Below are positions 19,961-23,801 of a stretch of DNA of 23,801 bases, piece after piece (within the stretch, counting starts at the first letter, position 1; each line of letters starts with the position of its first letter). Source of the stretch: Cochliopodium minus (taxonomy: Eukaryota > Discosea > Himatismenida > Cochliopodiidae); assembly GCA_024220525.1 (NCBI GenBank), contig JAMYWO010000085.1, positions 66,929-90,729 of the forward strand. The letters are read 5' to 3'. The notes below the pieces were generated by a model that had not been told where the DNA came from, did no database searches, and saw only the letters and a list, made by a program, of their open reading frames with translations. The translations under genes were made by a program, and so were the position numbers.

Positions 19961-20362
19961 ATGTCTCAAAAATCAACCAAATCCCAAAAAGATAAAAAAG
20001 ACCCAATTTCCAGATCATACAGAGCAGGATTACAATTCCCTGTTGGTAGAATCCATCGTTTCTTGAGAGAAGGAAAATATGCTGATCGTATTGGAGCAGG
20101 TGCACCTGTATATTTAACTGCAGTCCTCGAATACCTTGCAGCAGAAATTCTTGAATTGGCTGGAAATGCAGCAAGAGACAACAAAAAAACCAGAATCATT
20201 CCAAGACATATCCAACTTGCAGTAAGAAATGATGAAGAATTAAACAAACTTTTGCAACATGTTACAATTGCAAATGGAGGTGTCATCCCTTCCATCCACA
20301 CTGTTTTGGTTCCAAAGAAATCCAAATCAAGAAAAGGAGGTTCTTCTTCTCAAGAATACTAA
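19961..20362 (+). CDS. H2AX: Histone H2A with H2A.X-type SQEY tail
   Basis: Core nucleosome histone, intronless, 133 aa. The fold is full length: [53 protein letters not shown] sits in the usual order (described by parts: L1 and alpha1 with FPVGRIHR, the acidic-patch helix [13 protein letters not shown]), followed by [20 protein letters not shown] and the docking segment [18 protein letters not shown]. The tail ends in SQEY, the S-Q-[ED]-hydrophobic motif whose Ser (here residue 130) is phosphorylated by PI3K-like kinases at DNA breaks in H2A.X proteins. The gene is followed by a histone mRNA stem-loop, so it looks replication-dependent. Whether it is the main H2A or a special variant cannot be told from one window. 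Confidence 0.97.
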   Translation: MSQKSTKSQKDKKDPISRSYRAGLQFPVGRIHRFLREGKYADRIGAGAPVYLTAVLEYLAAEILELAGNAARDNKKTRIIPRHIQLAVRNDEELNKLLQHVTIANGGVIPSIHTVLVPKKSKSRKGGSSSQEY

Positions 20363-20420
20363 GAGACTTTCATATTCTTTGTACTATTAAAACCAAAAAA
20401 AATACAAAAAAAAACTTAAA

Positions 20421-20441
20421 GGCGATTTTTATCGCCACCCA
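20421..20441 (+). ncRNA. Histone mRNA 3' stem-loop (SLBP-binding element)
   Basis: GGCGAT-TTTT-ATCGCC forms a perfect 6-bp stem with a 4-base loop (20421-20436), followed directly by ACCCA. This is the canonical geometry and 3' flank of the replication-dependent histone element bound by SLBP. It starts 58 bases after the H2A stop. A purine-rich stretch (AAAAAGAAAAAAAA, about 20453-20466) lies where a histone downstream element would pair with U7 snRNA. It stands out as the only G/C-rich hairpin in the surrounding A/T sequence. Confidence 0.92.
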
Positions 20442-20611
20442 AATCAACAAATAAAAAGAAAAAAAAATGTCTATTTTCAAATATAAATATATATTCAATA
20501 ATTGTTAGTTATAGTCCAAATATATTGATAATATTTGACGTTTTCTAAATACAAAGTAAAATTTGTTCATGGTAAATTGTTTTGAATTAGCACTCTAAAA
20601 AAAAAAAAAAA
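20442..20611. other. Intergenic region H2A / RAB3GAP1
   Basis: 170 A/T-rich bases run from the histone stem-loop to the RAB3GAP1 start codon. No gene or other structured element was seen. It presumably holds the RAB3GAP1 promoter. Confidence 0.5.
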
Positions 20612-23600
20612 ATGTTGAAGGACAAAAAATTTACAAAAGAAAATGTAGAGAGTGAAACTTTTGAAATAATGGATTATACTTGTGCTTCATCATGGGAAAA
20701 GTAATATTTATGAAATCCTTTTCTATTTGAATGATTTATCTCACTGAATATATTTAAAAAAGATTCATACAAAATATAGAATCAACATTCAGAACATGGA
20801 CAAAAAATTCAAATGAAAGAGAAACATCAGTACAATTGAATTATTCAGACAATTATTATTTCTTAAAATTGTATGAGAAAAACAATCTCTTTGAATTGGT
20901 GGAATTAAATCAAACATTTGGAGGGAAAGAATACTATTCCAATTCGATGAATGAAATGATGAAGATGAATTCAGATTATCCATCCAAAACACATCATCTC
21001 TCAAGATGGTTTGGATTTGAGAGATTTGTAATAATGAGTTCATTTCATTCAGAAGGGACAAATTTGGGTGAAAGCCAAATGTTATTGAGCTCCCTCACTA
21101 TCGCCTCTGCAAATTGCAACATGGAATTGCCAATGTTCGTGGTTGTTGGGAGACAAGAATTGGGGGTGTACATAGGATCAATGCTCTCAAATAATCAAAT
21201 TATAACCAATTTTTCCTCAGATGTCCTAGAAAATTTCAATAGGAACAAGGGTATATAAAAAAAAAAATTAAATATATTATTTATTTCAAAATATGAAAGA
21301 GTGTTGACTATTTACATTTGACATATCATATCACCTAAATAATAAATTTTATGATATTGAATCCTTTTTTTATATTTCATTTTACAGAACCAACAATAAA
21401 GAAATTGCTGTCTTTGTTTCACTCAAAGATGGTAACAAAATTTTTTGGAAATCTTTACAAAATTAAATTTAAATAAATTAAAAAAATTAAATTAAAAAGA
21501 TTAAAATTAAATTAAAAAGAAATTTTAACCAACTAAAGTAAAAATTAAAATTATAGTAAAATAAATTCAAATTAAAACTAATCTTGAAATTAAATGATTA
21601 AAATATTTTTTTTTTTCAAAAGGAAATCCCAATGCTTTTTGAAAAGGGGTTCGAAGTTGAAACGAGCATTTCATGCAGGTACACATACATGTTAGACTTT
21701 GAAGACAATGGATGGGAAAAGGGGCTCTACAAAGAAAATGAGTACAAAAGGTCACAAAAGCACCTCGAGTTTGAATGGGGACCTCATTTGTCTCAGGATC
21801 CCATCGAAGCCATTCATTTGGCCACTTCTTCTGTTTTGACTTTTTCTAATGAGAAATCTCTTTTGAAGAATCCTTCTTATCATTCTAAATTTGATAAAAT
21901 GGACTCCAACCAAAGTGAAAATTGGAAGTTGAAGGTAAATCAAATAATAATGGAAATTAATAAAATTAAAAAGTAAAATAAATAAAAATAAAAGGTAAAA
22001 TAACGTAAAATAAAAATAAAATAAAAAAATATGATTAAACAAAAAATAAGATAAAATTTTTATTCAAAAAAATAATTATTTAATTTTGATACATTGTTAT
22101 TTATTATAAATAGAAACTAAATTTATTATTTGTTTCGATAATTTATTAGTTTGTTCAATTTCTAGATTTCATTTTTTAAAATTATTAATTTATTTTTATT
22201 AAAATTTTTTTAATTAAAATTTTTTTTTCACAGGCAATATTCACAGAAAAGCCATTTTGCTCATTATCTTCCAACATGAACCGTTTGATACACTCAATGA
22301 ACGACGCAGAAGGCTACAGATCCATTGTAGAAATAAGCAACTCGCTTCAAAAGTACAAAAACATTTCTTCTCATTACAACCCCTCCAACCACTTGCTCAG
22401 CTCTGTCGGAAATTTCACCAAGAACGTCAAAAACTTCCTCTCCTTCAAAAATCTCCCTTCTCTTCAACAAATCAACGATATTCTTCTTGATCTTTTTCGT
22501 GTCGATCATCCTTCTCAATCTCCTTTTCCTAAAGTAAATTTATTCTTTTTATTATTTTATTTTTCTATTTTTTATTTTTCTTTGTTTTATTTTTTATTTT
22601 TTATTTTTTGTTTTTTATTTTTCATTTTCTTGCTTTTATTTTTTTTTTATTTTTTATTTTTAATTTATTTTTTTAGATAGAAAGAGCGTATGACATCAAA
22701 TCAGCTCCTCCTTTGTCTCTTCTTTCTTCTCTTTCACTCCATCTCTTGAATCACACTTCTCTTGAGTCCATTGGTGACATTTTCTTTTTTTTTTTTTTAT
22801 AAATTTAATTTTTTTTTTTAATCATTTTTTAAACATAAAAAAAATAAGTATTGATATGGACAGACTTTGTAAAAAAATTGAGAGGATTATGGGAAAACAG
22901 CAAGTTTATTCCCAGAATTGGTAAATTCATTTTTTTTAAAAAAATTCAAAAAATTTGTTTTTTCAAAATAAAAATAAACAATTTTTCAATTACATTTTTT
23001 TTTTTCAATAGTTTTTTTTTCAGTTATTTTATTTCTATTGTATTTTTATTTGAATATTTTTGTTATTTAGATTATGAAGAAGTATCACATGTTTCAAGTC
23101 TTTTGTATCAAAAACTTCAAATGATAAACTACTGCGTGTCAAAAAAGAGGGAGTGGAACGAATGGAGAAAGGAAGAGCAGAACTCCAAAAAAAGCAAAAA
23201 CGATCCTAAAAACCTCACCAAACTTTTTGACACTTTTGACACCTCAGACAACAAAAATAACAAAAAAAATGATGGTAAAATTTTTATTTTTTTTTTTTAT
23301 TTTTTTTTTTAATTGTTTATTTTATTTTATTTTTATTTATTTATTTATTATTTATTATTTTATTTTTCATTTTTTTATTTTTTTTATTAGAGGAAAACTC
23401 GAAGAGTCATGAAAATTCTAGCGAAGAATGGGAGGAGTGGGAAGAATGGGAAGGCGAAAAAGATACTGAAAACACCACCGAACATCAAAGCAAGAAAAAC
23501 TCCTCCAACAAAAATGACAACGAAAAAAACAATAAAAACAAAAATGAAAATGAAAATGATGTCAATTCTAAAGACGATGTTAAAGGTAACAGAACTCATC

Positions 23601-23723
23601 TACTTTATTTTTTTTTTTATTTTTGTTTTTATTTTTTCCAAAAACCCCATAATGTGAAGATGAAAGTGGTAATTATTTTTAATAATTGTAAATTATTTAT
23701 ATTATTTTTATTTTTATTTTTAT

Positions 23724-23755
<32 letters not shown>

Positions 23756-23801
23756 TTTATTTTTATTTTTATTTTTATTTTTATTTTTATTTTTATTTTT
23801 A
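20612..23801 (+). CDS. RAB3GAP1: Rab3 GTPase-activating protein catalytic subunit (3' partial)
   Basis: RAB3GAP1 with RAB3GAP2 acts as a GAP for Rab3 and as an exchange factor for Rab18 at the ER, with links to autophagy. Exons in frame: 20612..20700, 20763..21250, 21388..21431, 21623..21934, 22234..22533, 22677..22773, 22849..22920, 23071..23274, 23391..23585 and probably a 9-nt exon 23660..23668. About 603 residues are readable before the gene leaves the window. Landmarks: CASSWEKFIQNIESTFRTW at the N-terminus, SRWFGFERFVIMSS, LLSSLTIASANCNMELPMFV, FEWGPHLSQDPIEAIHLAT, LIWTDFVKKLRGLWENSKFIPRI and SLLYQKLQMINYCVSKK, each matching human RAB3GAP1 in order. An acidic Trp repeat (EEWEEWEEWEG) corresponds to the human SWDSWSDSEEE stretch. 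The catalytic Arg of the GAP domain would lie further on and is not visible. Confidence 0.93.
21935..22233 (+). other. RAB3GAP1 intron with A-rich first part and T-rich second part
   Basis: 299 bases. The first part (to about 22080) is dominated by AAAATA units and the last part (about 22150-22230) by TTTTA/ATTTTT, so the two ends are broadly complementary. No gene is seen. Confidence 0.65.
23660..23668 (+). other. Candidate 9-nt microexon of RAB3GAP1
   Basis: ATGAAAGTG lies between AG (23658-23659) and GT (23669-23670). In phase 1 it adds Asp-Glu-Ser and keeps the same phase, extending an acidic linker. Phase fits, but there is no strong conservation to confirm it. Confidence 0.45.
23700..23801. 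repeat. ATTTTT hexamer microsatellite
   Basis: A nearly perfect array of ATTTTT units with occasional ATTTT or ATTTTTT slips runs to the window edge, inside a RAB3GAP1 intron. Its full length lies outside the window. Confidence 0.9.

Noticed and set aside
19905-20325. Minus-strand open frames opposite histone H2A
   Set aside because: They are antisense shadows of a highly conserved, unambiguous H2A gene.
1-23801. Possible ciliate origin with reassigned stop codons
   Set aside because: All readable genes end in TAA, and no in-frame TAA, TAG or TGA is needed inside conserved exons apart from the FRA10AC1 frameshift site. TAA at least is a true stop.

Overview
This window is nuclear DNA from a very AT-rich, gene-dense, intron-bearing eukaryote, probably a free-living protist. 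I recognise ten protein-coding genes from their translated exons. Their introns are GT-AG, run from 48 to 442 bases, and are mostly A/T low complexity. Every readable stop codon is TAA, and the reconstructed exons hold no in-frame TAG or TGA, so codes that reassign TAA are excluded. A GatA homologue with a basic, Ser/Thr-rich N-terminus points to a mitochondrion. I cannot place the lineage more exactly from the sequence.

Layout, left to right. (1) 2-3305 (+), 5'-truncated: a ZFC3H1/Red1-like nuclear RNA-decay factor with the zf-C3H1 finger and HAT/TPR helices. (2) 3717-5878 (-): MON1, a subunit of the Rab7 exchange factor. (3) 6402-7114 (+): FRA10AC1, with a 7-nt microexon and an apparent one-base frameshift. 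(4) 7213-10197 (-): CSTF1 (CstF-50), eight exons, one of them 14 nt. (5) 10251-10719 (+): prefoldin subunit 4, starting only 53 bp from the CSTF1 start codon. (6) 10854-13874 (-): a secreted, probably GPI-anchored, Rax2-like beta-propeller protein. (7) 14605-17721 (-): UDP-glucose pyrophosphorylase, eleven exons. (8) 17900-19797 (+): GatA/QRSL1, the mitochondrial Glu-tRNA(Gln) amidotransferase subunit A. (9) 19961-20362 (+): intronless histone H2A with an H2A.X-type SQEY tail, followed by a textbook histone 3' stem-loop. (10) 20612 to beyond the right edge (+): the RAB3GAP1 catalytic subunit.

The order looks like ordinary eukaryotic shuffling rather than a cluster. Themes do recur: RNA 3'-end processing and decay (ZFC3H1, CSTF1, FRA10AC1 and a histone mRNA with the stem-loop element) and Rab regulation (MON1, RAB3GAP1). 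Neighbours are often divergent over short gaps (53 and 178 bp) or convergent over short gaps (98 and 134 bp). I found no mobile element, CRISPR array, tRNA or rRNA, and no clear new multigene system. The points most worth a second look are the H2A.X tail with its stem-loop, the FRA10AC1 microexon and frameshift, the 53-bp bidirectional promoter, and introns that are strongly A-rich or T-rich in opposite senses around single exons.
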